NCBI RefSeq assembly: GCF_001039355.2
Contig: NW_019774258.1
Coordinates: forward strand, 124,001 to 188,000
Length of the DNA stretch: 64,000 bases
Direction: 5' to 3'
Origin: Lingula anatina
Taxonomy: Eukaryota > Brachiopoda > Lingulata > Lingulida > Lingulidae
Shown here: one piece after another, positions 1-13,001 of the stretch
Layout of the letters: every line of letters begins with the position of its first letter
Numbering within the stretch: position 1 is the stretch's first letter
Made by a program: the position numbers and the translations under genes
Notes under the pieces: model-generated
The model's input: the letters and a program-made list of their open reading frames with translations, nothing else
What the model was told of the DNA's origin: nothing
Database searches by the model: none

Positions 1-3000
1 TTTTTATTTCATAGGTGTTATGGTAAAATAAACCATATTTTCAATAAGTCTACCTACACAATTTCACCTGACATTTGCCCCTCTTTCACTCATGTTAGCA
101 TCAGTGGTTATGTATTTAATGACTATTAAAATCAACAAGATTCTTTTGCTCAAAGTTTTTTCCCTTTCCACCACATTTCAAGCAACATATTTTGTTTTCT
201 TTGTTTCATCTGAATGTACTTTACTAAATGCTTAATGTCAACACAGGTGTAAGCTGGGGAATGACTATTTATAAAAACACAAATCTATTTGGCTTCAACT
301 CGCCCAGACTTCTCCTTCATGCTGTGTCCAGCCAATGGAAATAATGGTGTGTTCAGAAAAGAAATGTAATCCTTCTTTGGTGGAAACACATACCTTTTAT
401 CATCACACAATACACCACATCATTTACTACATGAAACAACCCTTTTTCCCCACTATTAGCATCCCCCCTTTTTCTCTGCCTGTTCAACCTCAAAAAATAT
501 TTTTTCATTTGTATTCAATCCTTTTTTCTGTTAAGCCACATAAAACATCCATTCTGTTTGTATTCTTTCTCTCCTCTTTACAACCCCATAAAAATCTCCA
601 CACTGCTTCTGTGTACCTGAAATCTATCAAGCAGCCAATGAGGGTGAAAAAACAGCGCCTGATTCTATTACACGCCTACTTGAACTATAAAAACGGGGTC
701 GGTTCAAGGGGCGTAAAGAATCCCTCAGACCCCACACCTTAATTGATGGAATAACAACAGACTTGCCAATAGTAGTTAAAAAATAAGCAAAGCATATTGT
801 CCTCAGCCCTTGCTAATTATATTTCCTCTCATGCAAGTATTCTGTATACATTATTCAGGTTAACATTTTTAGTCAATTGTTGCTCTTTCAGTATTTCCAA
901 TACCTCCTTTGTGGGGTCAATATGTTTGTCTGCTGTACTCCCTCTGGGTTACATGTTCTGGTTCTATATAAGAAAACAGAATCACGAATACAATGGGTTC
1001 AGGTTGGTTCTTGGTTCATACATCTACCAGGACAGATTGCATATGGCTACCTACATTGTATTTCTATATTTTATGTTTTAAATCTGATTATTAAACATTC
1101 TGGACACTTACAAAACTCTTTCCAAACTAAATTTGTAACTTGCACGTGTTCCTAGTCCCTATCATATTCTATCTTGAAATCACTATACAATATTCAAGCA
1201 TTTGGACGAACTATTGGAAGGTACCTGTAACAGTTGTTGATCTAAAATGTTGTTTTTAATGTCCTAAATCAAACCTTTTTATCCCATGCTTAAAAAGACA
1301 AAATCATCCGATGATCCTATGCCCCATTCTTAGTTAAAGCTATATACCACCTTTAATAAAACAAGAAACACTCACATGTTACTGCCCAGCTGTGTGTGCC
1401 TTGTATGTGTTCAGCTACAATATGCCAAATTAAAACAATATCAGTATGTCAATCAATTAACACCAGAGATTAATTACCTGCTGTCATCTCCCTCAGTGCC
1501 AGGTAATATTTCCTCAGGTGTGCATACCAGCGGAGGTTATGAAATGGACTTTAATTACCTCTTTTGTCTGTTTAATTGATTTAAGTAGCATAAAAGCTGG
1601 TGCATTGTAGTGTTAGTGCCCTGGAGGTTACAGTGGCTTATGGTTAATGGTGACAGTGGGCAGGATTTTTTAAGCTGTAATACCTGTATGATCTGTCGAG
1701 ATTCATGGATGAAACTGATAACTGAGGTAGAATTCCATAAAAAAATCACATTTTTGAAGCTATGCAATCTTGTTATGTTTGTAGATAAAATTTTGAAGTA
1801 GATTTTGTCATGATCTAGAAAATGCAAATTCCATTGTTATTTATGAGCCAAAGGGGTTGTCTTTTCTTTGATTGCCCTGTTCATATACATCCAACAGTTC
1901 ACAAAATATTAAAGAACAAACAAAAACAGCAGTTTTAAAATATTCATAACACTGGACTTAATCATTTTTCAAAGTGTCACCACCCGAAGAAAGTCCTGAA
2001 CAACATCAGCTGACAAAAAAGTGATTTATGCATTTTTCTTCAATAACACAAACAATGTCCATAACTGACCACAGCTGAACTTTTTATCAATGCTAAAATC
2101 AAAGTTTTGAAAAAGTTAAACCCTATTCTTCTTTGAGAAATCTCTGATATTATCAAAGTGTCTATGTTTTCTTCCCCACTATCCATGTATCACATGTATG
2201 AATGAACCCTGAAGCACCACTCACCAACACATGGAGGAGACTAATGGCAGCCTAATCTTGTATCACGACTCTCAAACAAGAATTTTAAAGCTGTCTTAAA
2301 TATGTAATAAGATTTATGATTTGCTGATTCAGAAGTCACCCTGAATTGAGAAGAGATATGGAAATGATTAAAAATATCACTCTTTCTGAGGAGATATATC
2401 TTAATTTTATACAAGTGATAAATAATTATAGAGGGTGAAAATGGAAATCATGTACTGGAAATAATCTGACTATCACAGGATTCAGAATTTTTTAGATAAT
2501 TACTTCTCACATAACCTGACCAGTTATGACTTCTTTCTAATTTAATATTTGTCACATGGCAAGATGGTTAAGTCATTTAAGTGCATGTAAATAATTGTGT
2601 ACAGAAAGTTCCTAAAAATCCAGGCCTATCAGCCACCATAACGCCCGTATCCTACCAGCTAGTACCTAGCGCCCAATAACCAGAGGTAAAAAAGAATCTC
2701 TTTGGCAAAATTTACCTTCATACAATGCAAAAGAAGCACAACCCCAAGCAACATGGACTCCCAGGTCAGAAGAGTTAAATTATGATCAACTGAAAGAAGC
2801 AACTCCCTCTAGCAGCTTGGCCTTAAATTTTTGTGTGAAAAAGGGTTGTGCTAACAATGGAAGACAAAAGGACCGCCTGGGGGTTTCCAACAACTGATGA
2901 GAATTTTGTTGAATCTTTTTTATTCCTGCTTGACTCATGGGATGATAACAAATCAGATTCTTCATTGGAAATGTAAGTCCACTTGGAACACTGCCATTAG

Positions 3001-4073
3001 TTAGATTTTACTATGTCAAAGGACATATGCCATCAGGATACAAAAAGGTTTAAAGTGAAACAGTCTATTGCATTCTTCAGCACGAAGTCACCCTCTGTAT
3101 TATGAACAGCACTTTGGTGCGAAAAAAAAAAATGAGATAATTCAATGAAAACATTTAAAAGGACATCAACTGAAATTTAAAACTAGTCAAGGTCCGTAAG
3201 CAGTGCCACATTAAATTCTGGCCCTTAAACTGTCAAATTAAATTCCCGTTCCTGACTTAAGATTGGAAAATTAGTTGTCAGAGGTTCAGCATAATCTGCT
3301 GTGTTCTGTATGCAACCGCATGTTCTGTATATTGCACATAAGACTACTGATACTGGTCTAACTTATAGCATGGTTAAGATGGGGCTGGGTCTCTTCAACA
3401 CACCTCATCCTAGCACCATTAACATCCAGGGAGCATTTCACAGTGATATTTTCCTCAGTAAAATATTTCTGTAATTTTTGTTACTTCTAACCCTACCCAT
3501 TTAGTTTTAGCAAATTGATTAGCCTTTATTAATTACGTATAATTATCATTTTCATGGGATAATATCTTATGGAAAAGAAAAAATGATCCTTATGGAACAT
3601 ATGCTCTAGAATGGCCCTTTTACTAATAGTCATAATTTTTCTTAAAATTTATTTTCACAAACAACATAATTCCAAGAAAGACATAGAGGACTTCAAAATA
3701 TATTCTTTAATACATTTTCAAGAACTGAGTTAAAATTGAAATTTATGAATGTAGTTGATGTAACCATAAAATCACTTACAATTCAACAGGCTTTGAGGAT
3801 ATTAAAGTTCTAAGAGACAAGGCAGGCTATTTACTCTTGTGAATAAACTGATTCTATTATAAGACATGGTGGGCATCATCATTGCTCCTGTTATCAACGA
3901 TACATTTATGTAAACATCAATACTAGATGTAGTAACTGGACTATTCATCAAACCTTGTACCATCAGTGCTGCCTAGTGCTCTAGCATTGTTTTTGTTTTA
4001 CTAAAAATCTCAAGAAGGTTGTAAATGCTGCTTCTAGTGACAACATAGCATACCTAAAGTTAAGCCAGATTTC
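1..4073. other. Intronic DNA downstream of exon 4, no gene seen
   Basis: AT-rich sequence presumed to be intron, since the gene leaves exon 4 in phase 2 and must continue. I searched the minus strand for a membrane-spanning exon without success. The 135-residue plus-strand ORF at 335-742 is Phe/Pro/His-rich from pyrimidine tracts and not credible. Confidence 0.6.
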
Positions 4074-4413
4074 ATAACATACTCACTCACCTCAAACAGA
4101 CAGGCTCTACAGTAAACTCTCTACATCCATTGCTGTGTAATCTTTGTTATTGTGTGTAACCACTGTCATTGTTACACAAAAGACATGATGATGAGAACAA
4201 CCATTATTGCTGCTACTACTAATGATACAGCAAGCTGAAAGTTATACTGGACAAAATGACACACTCGCTTCCCTCAAACAGACAGATTTTCCATTCCACC
4301 CAGAATGCTTCTTGTTACCTGGTGTGAAACCATTGTTATTGTTCAACAACAGACATGATGATAATAATAACTACAGGTAATGGCACAGCTAGCTGAAAGT
4401 AACACTGGACTCA
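4074..4413 (-). repeat. Two degenerate tandem copies of the exon-4 3' half
   Basis: Blocks starting near 4074 and 4254 align with the block starting near 4414, which contains the 3' half of the exon at 4431-4578, its donor and about 20 nt of intron. The anchor CATTGTTATTG (4492-4502) recurs at 4331-4341 and as CACTGTCATTG at 4161-4171, giving periods of about 161 and 170 bp. The middle copy keeps the exon's reading frame (NNNNGFTPG against SNNNVYTPG) but its donor GT is now GG. The outer copy has a donor-like GAG|GTGAGT but an in-frame stop. Neither copy has an obvious acceptor, so both are probably decayed pseudo-exons. A fainter related stretch may exist at about 3860-3940. Confidence 0.65.
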
Positions 4414-4430
4414 GTGACATACTCTCTTAC

Positions 4431-4578
4431 CTTAGACTGACTGACTCCCCGTTTAACCCTGTGTGATTGGCATTATTGCCTGGGGTGTAGACATTGTTAT
4501 TGCTGTGTACATCGTAATTTGGCCCCTGTCCAGTAACTGTCTGACCCGGGTGTCGTCCCTGTGCTCTGGTCTGGGTAT
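4431..4578 (-). CDS. Fourth coding exon (Asn/Gly/Thr-rich), gene continues off the window
   Basis: The exon is 148 nt, with acceptor CCCTGTTTTCCAG and donor CTAAG|GTAAGAG. It enters in phase 1, compatible with the donor at 23110, and leaves in phase 2. It encodes about residues 244-292, polar and rich in Gln, Asn, Gly and Thr (for example SNNNVYTPGNNANHTG). There is no stop and no membrane segment, so the transmembrane and extracellular part expected of a teneurin must lie beyond position 1. The four exons together give about 292 residues, close to the usual 300-375 of a teneurin cytoplasmic domain. The 3' half of this exon, with its splice-donor region, is repeated twice more in the adjoining intron. 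Direct joining of this exon to the one at 23110-23352 is inferred from phase. Confidence 0.6.
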
Positions 4579-5011
4579 CTGGAAAACAGGGATATCAACA
4601 ATATCTTAGTTTATGTTTTCTTTGACTTTGTGTAGTGAAACAGTAATTATCGCTGAAGTTATCTGCACCTCTGAAAGGAAACTACCATATACACTCAGTC
4701 TAAGCACCTTAAAAATAATGAAATGAAAAATATTATGTTTAGTTATATAAAACGTTTTTTTTTCTTAGTGTCATGAAATAATTTTTACTGAAAGTAATCC
4801 ACACCTCTGACAGGCTTTTTCATCAAACATACACAAGCACTTGGTAGTTACCACGAAGTTAAAATGATTTTTTCTTCAACCACTTTGAAACTATGAAGCC
4901 TACCCATAGATAACTTTTCACCATATATCTACCTTAGATTTCTCAGAGATCACTTCTTCAATAAGAAACTTACAATGTCATAAAGACGTAACAAAACTGT
5001 TCCCCATACCT

Positions 5012-5185
5012 GGGAAAGACACTACCATTTATGACGTTTTTCACACCAAACTGTTGTATGATGCTGTAACCAGCTTCACCAGGCACGAGGGCCTACCAAG
5101 GCAGCTAAGTGGACAGATACCCAGTATCTCCGCTGTCACCTACTCTGAGGCCTGCGGCACCTTGAAGATGTATATCCCATCCTAG
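5012..5185 (+). pseudogene. Relic resembling a mitochondrial carrier (SLC25-like) repeat
   Basis: A GC-richer island inside the large intron is open for 57 codons on the plus strand, opposite to the host gene, and ends in TAG. The peptide has the layout of the second half of a Solcar repeat: an aromatic and Asp-Ala, a basic/EG motif (FTRHEGLPR), then Gly-x-Ile-Pro-Ser followed by a small/hydrophobic helix (GQIPSISAVTY). The last segment recalls the G-H-V-P-A-Q-x-L-S-x-x-Y pattern of thiamine pyrophosphate carriers of the SLC25A19 type. It lacks a start codon and the rest of the protein, and it has lost the usual Phe/Trp-Lys-Gly. No convincing splice sites frame it. It could be a retrocopy fragment or a chance resemblance. 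Confidence 0.35.
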
Positions 5186-5257
5186 GACTCCTACAGCTAC
5201 TACAGATCACACGACATTGAGAATTTATGGCCAAGATTATCTTCAAAAGGCCTGTAG

Positions 5258-5403
5258 CAAACATTTCAATGAGGGGTTTCTTTTTCTAAAAAGATGGACC
5301 CTTTTAGTTCCCAAGTTGATCAACTTTAAAAAATGCCTTAGTACCAGATCAAATTTTAATTCAACCAACCTTTTCCAGCCAAAATGGTGGTTATTTTAAA
5401 ACC
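5258..5403. repeat. Dispersed repeat fragment
   Basis: Contains AAGATGGACCCTTTTAG and CCAAAATGGTGGTTATTTT, which recur in related form near 34127-34137, 54300-54490 and perhaps 57590-57660. It lies just downstream of the carrier-like relic. No ends or target duplications were seen. Confidence 0.4.
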
Positions 5404-8400
5404 CCTGAATACAGGCCTCTCATTGAGATATCATTCAAGTGGATTCTTCCAGAACTAATTTTTTTATCACTAAAGCATCACTTTTTCTGCTTTGATGCTT
5501 GAAATCCCGTTATGTCAAAGCACATTAAGAGTTGGCTAGCCAAGTTACAGAAGAAAGTGGAGATTTGTATGCATAAGTTGTTCATGCAATTTTCTGTATC
5601 TTGGGAGCATTTCTAAACTTGTCAAATACACATCCAAACTGTCTCTTTTTGTAGACTAGAAAAAACTAGTATCATAAAACAATTTCCCTTGTAAAACAAC
5701 CCTGATGTCTTTGATTTTTTATATTATCTCAGGGTTAATTTCCAGAAGATCTTTCTTACAGCAAGTGGTGAGGAACTTTTAGAACTGAATTTGAATATGC
5801 TCCTTTACCTCTTCAACACTTTATAAAAATCCTTTCCCACTCCAAAAATTACCCCAAATACAAACATCTATGCCAAACCATGTTTTACCTTCAGTTTTCC
5901 TCCAAAACAGGCCTAAAGTAACAGATTCACAACCATCTGCACCTGTCGTCCAAATCCTTCTGTTTCTTGGGGTAAAAAAGAACTAAAACCTAAAATTTTT
6001 CCTCCCTGCTAAACCTCCATAAATTGGTCTCAAAGGGATTTTACTAGAACATATTTTTTACGACTGGATCCCCGCAATGGAGTCAAACAAAATCTCAGAC
6101 AATAAACATTCCTTTATGGGAATCTCCGCTGTTTGTTCAACATTCGCTGCCTGCCATCGAATCAGCTTTTTAACAAGCTTTTTACGAGTCGGGTGAGATC
6201 TAAAACCAATCCCCTTCATACACAAGCAGCCCATTAGTATTGTTTAACTGCTGTGGTCTTTGTATACTTACCTGTGTGTAAGGACTACCATTTCTACCTG
6301 ATATGTAAAAAACAATATCAGCATCCAGATTTAGGGCCTTGATCAAACTTATGAAACTTCAGAGTGGATTATGTTTATTTTTTTCTGGTCTGAAAATCAT
6401 ATCCATGTCCCCAATTACGGTGTAAGTTCCTTTTACAACCAGCGTGAAGCCTTTAAATGCATGGCTAGGCTTACCGTGAAGACACCACTGAGATCTCAGC
6501 ATAAATATTTCACCGAATCCTCACCTTGACATTCTATTCCTATTATTCATCCTGTCAAACACCCACTGGAGATCGTCTGTAAATATTTTACTGTACTTAA
6601 AAGTTCTTACCCACCATCAATGGTATATGTACATGGGTCTGCGATAATTACAGGTGCATGTCCTCCATGAAACATGAAATGTCAATTACTGCCTTACTGC
6701 CTTTCACAAAGTCAAAAGTGTCCACACACATGAGTATACTATGTAATATGTCCCATTTGAGTATTTAACTCCAGGATGCAGTTGGGTAAAAACTTTGCTA
6801 GTCTTCTGGAACCCAGATTTGTGGTGGCTCACTACAACCCAAAATACACCATAGTATTTAAACTCCAAACTTGTGTTTTACGTTTTCAAACTCAGAACCC
6901 TATTCACTGGACCATATCGGGATGAACCTTAGCTCAACTTCATTATGAGGCCCCCAGATGCCTATGGGCATAACATCAGCAAAGGAAAAAGATGAAATAT
7001 TACTGGATTGTCAACTATTGCTGAAATAATGACATTCTAGGTGACATCTTGTCTAATACTTTTAAAATGGAAAAGATAGATTAAAAAACAGACCTGGTTT
7101 CATATCTGAGCTTTGGATGACACTTTTGTCTCTTTGAACAAAGGAAAGAGAAGAATAAATGACAAGGCAGCCATGACTAATATCAGAAGATCAGCAGATG
7201 CTATAATCACAGGCAAGATTACATTTGGAATAAGAAGAAATGTACTTTCTTTTGTCAGTTTTTGAAAGTTCTTATTTTTTTGCTGAGAGGCATCTGACTA
7301 CTGTTTTTTCTCACACAAAATATCAGGTTTTTCATCTAAACATACCAAATTCTGCTTCTGTTATCCTTTATTTTATTTTATTTTCTTCACACTTGTGATA
7401 TATCTCCTTGTTGTAAATTAAAAGATCTGTTGCTGTATGTTTTCTTAAGTCTTATTATGAAAAGTGTGACAAAATAACTAACATTTAAACAAATCAACCA
7501 TGAGAATATACTAAAAAATATGTAACCAGTGATCTTTCTCCCCACCCCCCACCCCAACAAAAAACATTTTATGGTCATCCAGTGAAGATATAAAAATACA
7601 TGCATTAATACAATGTCTATGTTCTCTTTAATAAGCTTTGCCATTTCTGTGTAGATTTAAGACAAAGTTATCGGACAATATTCATGGCTCCACAATTGAC
7701 TGGGGATATCTTATCTACAGAGACCAAGTGGCCAGAAAATTGGAAAATAGCCGAGAATAAAATGAGAAGATTGCAATTTTATCCATTAAAACAGTATGCA
7801 CAGTGCTAGTATAGCTACAAGCGGGGCGTCCCTTGTAACGGCAATACTGAAGCCTTTCATTCTATCAAAATAATCATGAGCAACTTTCAGTCTTCCTTGA
7901 TCAATATGTGCCAATACTACGGTGTTTTCTGATTGCTCTAATTATAATTATTGTTGGTGTCTGGTTCCAGGAAAAAGTTATTAATCTCCTATTCAATGAA
8001 AGAATGAATATTGTGTAATATTAAACATGCAATATCTCAATGGATTTAATCAATAATAACTAAACTTTCAGTATAAGATAATGTTTGTGGCAACTATGAC
8101 TATGACTATTTTAATAAACCCAAAATTTACTTCAATTATTTCTGCCAAGGAGGTTAGGTTTTTGCTGATGGAAGTTTGTTAGTTTACTCAAAGTATTATG
8201 GGCAGATTTTGATGAAATTTTTGGGATTTAGTGGTGATCAATTTATGAATAATTAGTAATAATAATGTGAAATGAACTGGCTTGACAGAAGACTAAAATC
8301 TCTGCATGCTTTCTTATTTAAAATAAATCTAAAATGCTTGGCATGCTGAATTGCAAAAACATACAAAATGGATATTGAACCTAAATAATGAGTGTAATAT

Positions 8401-9473
8401 GTATGTTTAGAGACTCAACCCTGTAAGAGGTACTTAGCTTTCAAAAAGAACAAGTAAAACCACTCCACATGATAATTGAACTCTTTATCAGCTGAATCAA
8501 AATAGCAGTATTTTGCTTGCTTACTACTACTACTATCAATGCTATGACTGGGGCTTCCTTCACAAACTGAGGGTATCCAATCACTTGTTATCTTGCAATT
8601 CTATACCAGCCTTACACCGTCCCAGACACCTGCTCTGAATAGAGGAGAGATCACAACTCATACTGACAGGAAACACTGTATATTTGATAGTAAAGAAACT
8701 TACAATAATTAGTATCAACTTTGGGGGTCCAGGGCTAATCTAACTATCTCAGTGTTCAACAAAATAGGTGTCCATGTTCTTTTGTGAAGTCATGGTAAAA
8801 ATAAAAAGTAAATTTCCTTAAGGGACTACATCATGAAGAGTGGAAAGCCGTTCCTCATAGGTGAAAAACAAACATTGTCTCTTTATAAAAATCTACTTTT
8901 GTACTAAAGGTTCATGAAGAAGAGCAGAGAAATAGGTCACACCCATTCATTCATTCATTCTTCCTATATAAACCCCCTTTTTTCAGAAATCAAAGAGAAA
9001 ACTGATCCAGAGGCACACTGATGAACAAAAATGGATTCAAAAGCTTTAATTTAGTTGTGAAATTTCTGTCAGAAAAACAGACTTCAAGCATCAAGTTTAA
9101 AAACAGAATAATCTGATACATTCAAGTATGTACAACAATGACTGCATTTTTGCAAAGCCAGATGAATAAAATTTAGACAGGAAGCTGTTAAGAAAATGCA
9201 CAAGATTTTTGAATGTCCCAATCCATTTCCAACATCCTTCCAAAGTCAACTGATAAAACTATTCTTTACTCTACATCCACTCAACCATTTAACATTTTTT
9301 CCTGATCACAATTACCTACTTCAGAGTGGGGGATTAATGAATAAAGAAACACATCCCGTCTTAAGGTGGCCTTAATTTACCTTACAAACAGAAAGATTTG
9401 TTTGTGCATCTTTCTAAAGCAAAAAAGCACCAGACTTAAGTTCATATCATATCCTTTAAGTTCCTCAAAGATT
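5404..9473. other. Intronic DNA, nothing recognised
   Basis: AT-rich sequence between exons 4 and 3. It holds short (TTTTA) and (ATTC) runs near 7367 and 8947, but no exon, RNA gene or element with identifiable ends. Confidence 0.6.
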
Positions 9474-9922
9474 TCATCTGCAGGCTAATACAGTCCGAGT
9501 CAATATCTTGTTGAATATTTCATGACGGCTGTATTTACCTGCCACAGTCAAGAACTTTTTATATCCCTTGGCCAGTAAGGAACTGAATTCTCCATCCTCA
9601 AGCAACAATTACTGGATTTCTAGCCATGTATCTTGACTTTTCTTCCTCTCGCCACCAGTTGTCGACTGCGGGATATTTGCACGCGTGTGTTACTATATCC
9701 CTAGTCGTTTGTGCTCCATAGAAATCATCGATATGTGATTCCCGCTTGGCAAATACTGTCACTATATTAGCTTTGTGTCAACAGTCGTTAGAAGGATGTT
9801 GCTTTTCAAAACCTGTCCTTCTGTTCAGAGAGGTCGAGAGCGATGTAACATGGTGTGTCTGTACCCTGCAGGTGTAGCGTTTCTATAGCATGGGTGGCCC
9901 GCCAATTCAGTTCAGTTATGTA
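9474..9922 (-). pseudogene. Frame-broken retroelement gag-like relic
   Basis: Three consecutive minus-strand open segments in different frames (9809-9922, 9598-9777 and 9474-9608) each have coding-like composition. The sequence is CpG- and GC-richer than the intron around it. The first segment has an Ala/Leu/Gly spacing (W..A...L.L.G....Y.AL.L...KD.F) resembling the capsid-like core of Ty3/gypsy gag proteins. The last segment has R-K-x-S-x-x-T-W-x-E spacing just before it, also seen in such proteins. No protease, reverse transcriptase, zinc knuckle or LTR was seen nearby. The frame is interrupted by stops and at least two frameshifts, so it is not functional as it stands. The family name is tentative. 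An AG|GTAAAT at 9539 looks like a splice donor but may be coincidental. Confidence 0.35.
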
Positions 9923-12900
9923 TCAAAACAACCTAACAACCCAGATCTCTCAGTGTCTAAAGCAGATTACAGTAATACTTTCATTGACATGCCCTCCTCT
10001 TGGCTTGGGGGAGGGGTACTAGCTTAAGTTAAGGCACAGTTACGCCCAGCATGTTAAAATCTTTGTCTTTGGAAGATTTCCTGATGTGGAGGCCACCGTA
10101 TGGGTCAGCTGCTTCAATGGAGTGTTTAATTATTTGGCCTTCTCCAAGAGCTGATTAGTGAGAGTGAAGTTTTTGTTTTCACGCGTGACCAAATCAAAAG
10201 CAACCTCATGGTCAATACTTGTCCCCGAGGGCAACTGCCTGCACACAAATATGAATAAATATGAATGCAAGCAATAGCCAATTGATGACGTCCAGCAGTT
10301 CAATGTGAAAAGGTCAAAGTAGCCACAGACTTCTTGATATCATATTCAATTTTGTTTTTTCTACTTATGATATGGGACCAACAGAACTCTGAATTATTTG
10401 CACACAACTACCTGACCAAGCTATTAAATCAAGCTACTTTATTTCAATAACTTCTCGTCACTTGGTAATGGTCGTTGATTCTTTAAATTGTGCTGTGGCT
10501 TAACAATTCAAATGCTTGCATGTGAAATTGAGTTAATTCAGAAAAAAAAATCAAGACAATTTTCAAAAGAGAAAAAAAATGCTTCCTGCTCAGGTTTAAT
10601 AAGTTCTGTTTTTACTTACTCCCCAAATATCCCTACAGTATTCACCGGGTCTACAAAAAGTGAAATTACAAAACAAGGTATACTATTTAACATGAAAAAG
10701 TTATCTTAAAACAACACCCAGTTTCATGAATACTAGCATTTTCTTAGCTCCCAAAGTCTGCTTTAATTAAGACTAATCTAAAGAAAATTGCAATATATGT
10801 ATCTTGCACTTACTAAAACCAAAGACAATTCCATCCAAGTGAGCTGAAAGATCATTCAAGTCATGTTAAATTCAAATACTTAACACAGAAAAAAATTAAA
10901 TATCCAGAAAGCGTCCAACCTTCGGCCAGTTATCGCCTTTCCAAATGGCAGCACACGCCAGTTGAGTTTTGTCTCTTGGGACTATTATATCTCATGATTA
11001 ACTTGAATCCAATTCCAAACTTCATTTATCTGCTCACCCCCAGGTGGAAATGTGTTACAGTGAATTATGGGACTGACACTTTCAATGGAGCAGACGTACA
11101 AAACTGGCAAAATGGCCCAACTCTTCTCAACTCTTCTCAGCTCTTTTATGTCTACACTGAATGAATAATTCAGAATCTTTCTGTAAAATCTTCCCTTTTT
11201 CACATAAATATGGTCTTTTTTACCTCTAACATAATCTAATGTTGCTCTGTATACATGTTAATATACACTAAACTGAAGGATTTAAGATTCTCCTGAAGGG
11301 GGATGACAAAGTTTTTCGTCACTTTACTCAGCCAGTTAGCACACAATATAAAGATTTTGAACAAAAAGGTGACAAGGGAGCAAGTCCATGTCAAATCCCT
11401 CAGCAACCCCTGATACAACTATTTATAGCTTAATCAAAAAAGAAATTTTATATCACTGCACTCTTTTTTTCTTCATGAATTAACCTAACTAAACAAAAGA
11501 ATGTTTGCTAAAAAAAACTACTTTTGCACCTTGAGTTACCAGAATTATCATGTTTAAAGGGAAAAAATTGGGCAAATCTTTCTACTCATCCCCCCCATTT
11601 CCTTCACAGCTTCACCAAGCTTTGTTTTCCAAATCAGCAATCCTGACATCTTTTTCACAAATGATTTCTTCAGCTCCATTAACCTACAGCAAGCACCATA
11701 CAACACGGTCCTTAGCGGCAGCAGACGACAGTAGTCTCAACTACTCCATTATCCAAAGTAACACTATATTACCATTGCTCTCCTATTAACTGACAAAGGG
11801 ATGACACCGTGGACAGCCTGCCTTTCTAAGCTGTAAATTAATTTCAGGCTCTGTGCGAAAGCAATTTCTTCAGTTGCACAGCATGTGTCTTTTGAATTCA
11901 TTGAGGCTTGGCCGAGCTTGAAAATAGATTTGGCCACAAAATGGGCATTATCTTGCTTTGGGGGTAGAATAGGAGGTGTCGAGATGACGATCTCACAGAG
12001 GTATACCAACTGTTCACAGGTGTATGTCATGATTAACTTTAAACCACAGATATGCTTGTTTCATTGCAAATACCATCAGTTTTGTCTTTTATTTAACAAT
12101 AATAATAATTGAATTTTTATTTCCTTTTCCAAATAACTTAAACCTACTTTTTAAAGAAGTAATAAAAATTTCAGTGAACAAATTCCTCCTAGTCTCCCCT
12201 TGTTACTAAATAATTTCAACTGCCCTTGATTCTTTTAATCTAAATCAGAAAATTGCGAAATGGCAGCAAATTTTTCTAAATCAAAAATCAATTTCTGCGA
12301 ACGCTCCTGCGCTTATCTTTGCTCTTCTTCTCATGTCTGATCAAACATAATAACCCGATTAATCCTGATCTCTCAATATGTGATGTACTAACGCATTCTT
12401 CCAGCATTGTTATAATTATGAATCATGTATCATCTGTCAAATTACAGTTGTAACTTCCCATCATGCTGTATTAATTCCAGTGTTATTCATTTCCATAGCT
12501 CTTCAGTTACCCTTTGATTCTGTGTGAATCATCAGCAGTGGATCTTTAAAAAAAATCCTGATCTTAAGATTTTAAAAACTCATATGCTACCCATTATAAT
12601 TCAATGAAAATTCACAATATAACTATTTCACGGTATGCCTGGTGTATAGAAATTTTGTCTCAATACCTTTTTTGAAAGATGCATTTGGCATTCAATACAT
12701 GACGAAAAGTGGGTAAAAATGCTTTAAAAATTGGTGTGACTCAGCTTTCACCTTTGTGTAATGGCCACCCGTTAGTTAACAAAACTTCTGTCATGGCAGG
12801 TGCAGTGCTCAGCTTGCTTATTGCATGCATTTTACAAACACCATTAATTTCCATTTGAAACAATGCAAGGTCTGCAATATTTTTTCTTAGTTTGAACAAA

Positions 12901-12983
12901 TATTTTAAAAAGTTTAGCTTAAAAAAATGTCATCTTCAGCTCTCATTTTATTACATGTACATACATCATAACAATTAAAACAG

Positions 12984-13001
12984 CTCTCTCTCTCTCTCTC
13001 T
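12984..13001. repeat. (CT)n microsatellite
   Basis: About nine CT units, followed within 30 bases by a run of eight C and eight T. Confidence 0.9.

Noticed and set aside
335-742. 135-codon plus-strand ORF, the longest in the window
   Set aside because: Composition follows pyrimidine-rich tracts (Phe, Pro, His, Leu); no domain, splice support or start context.
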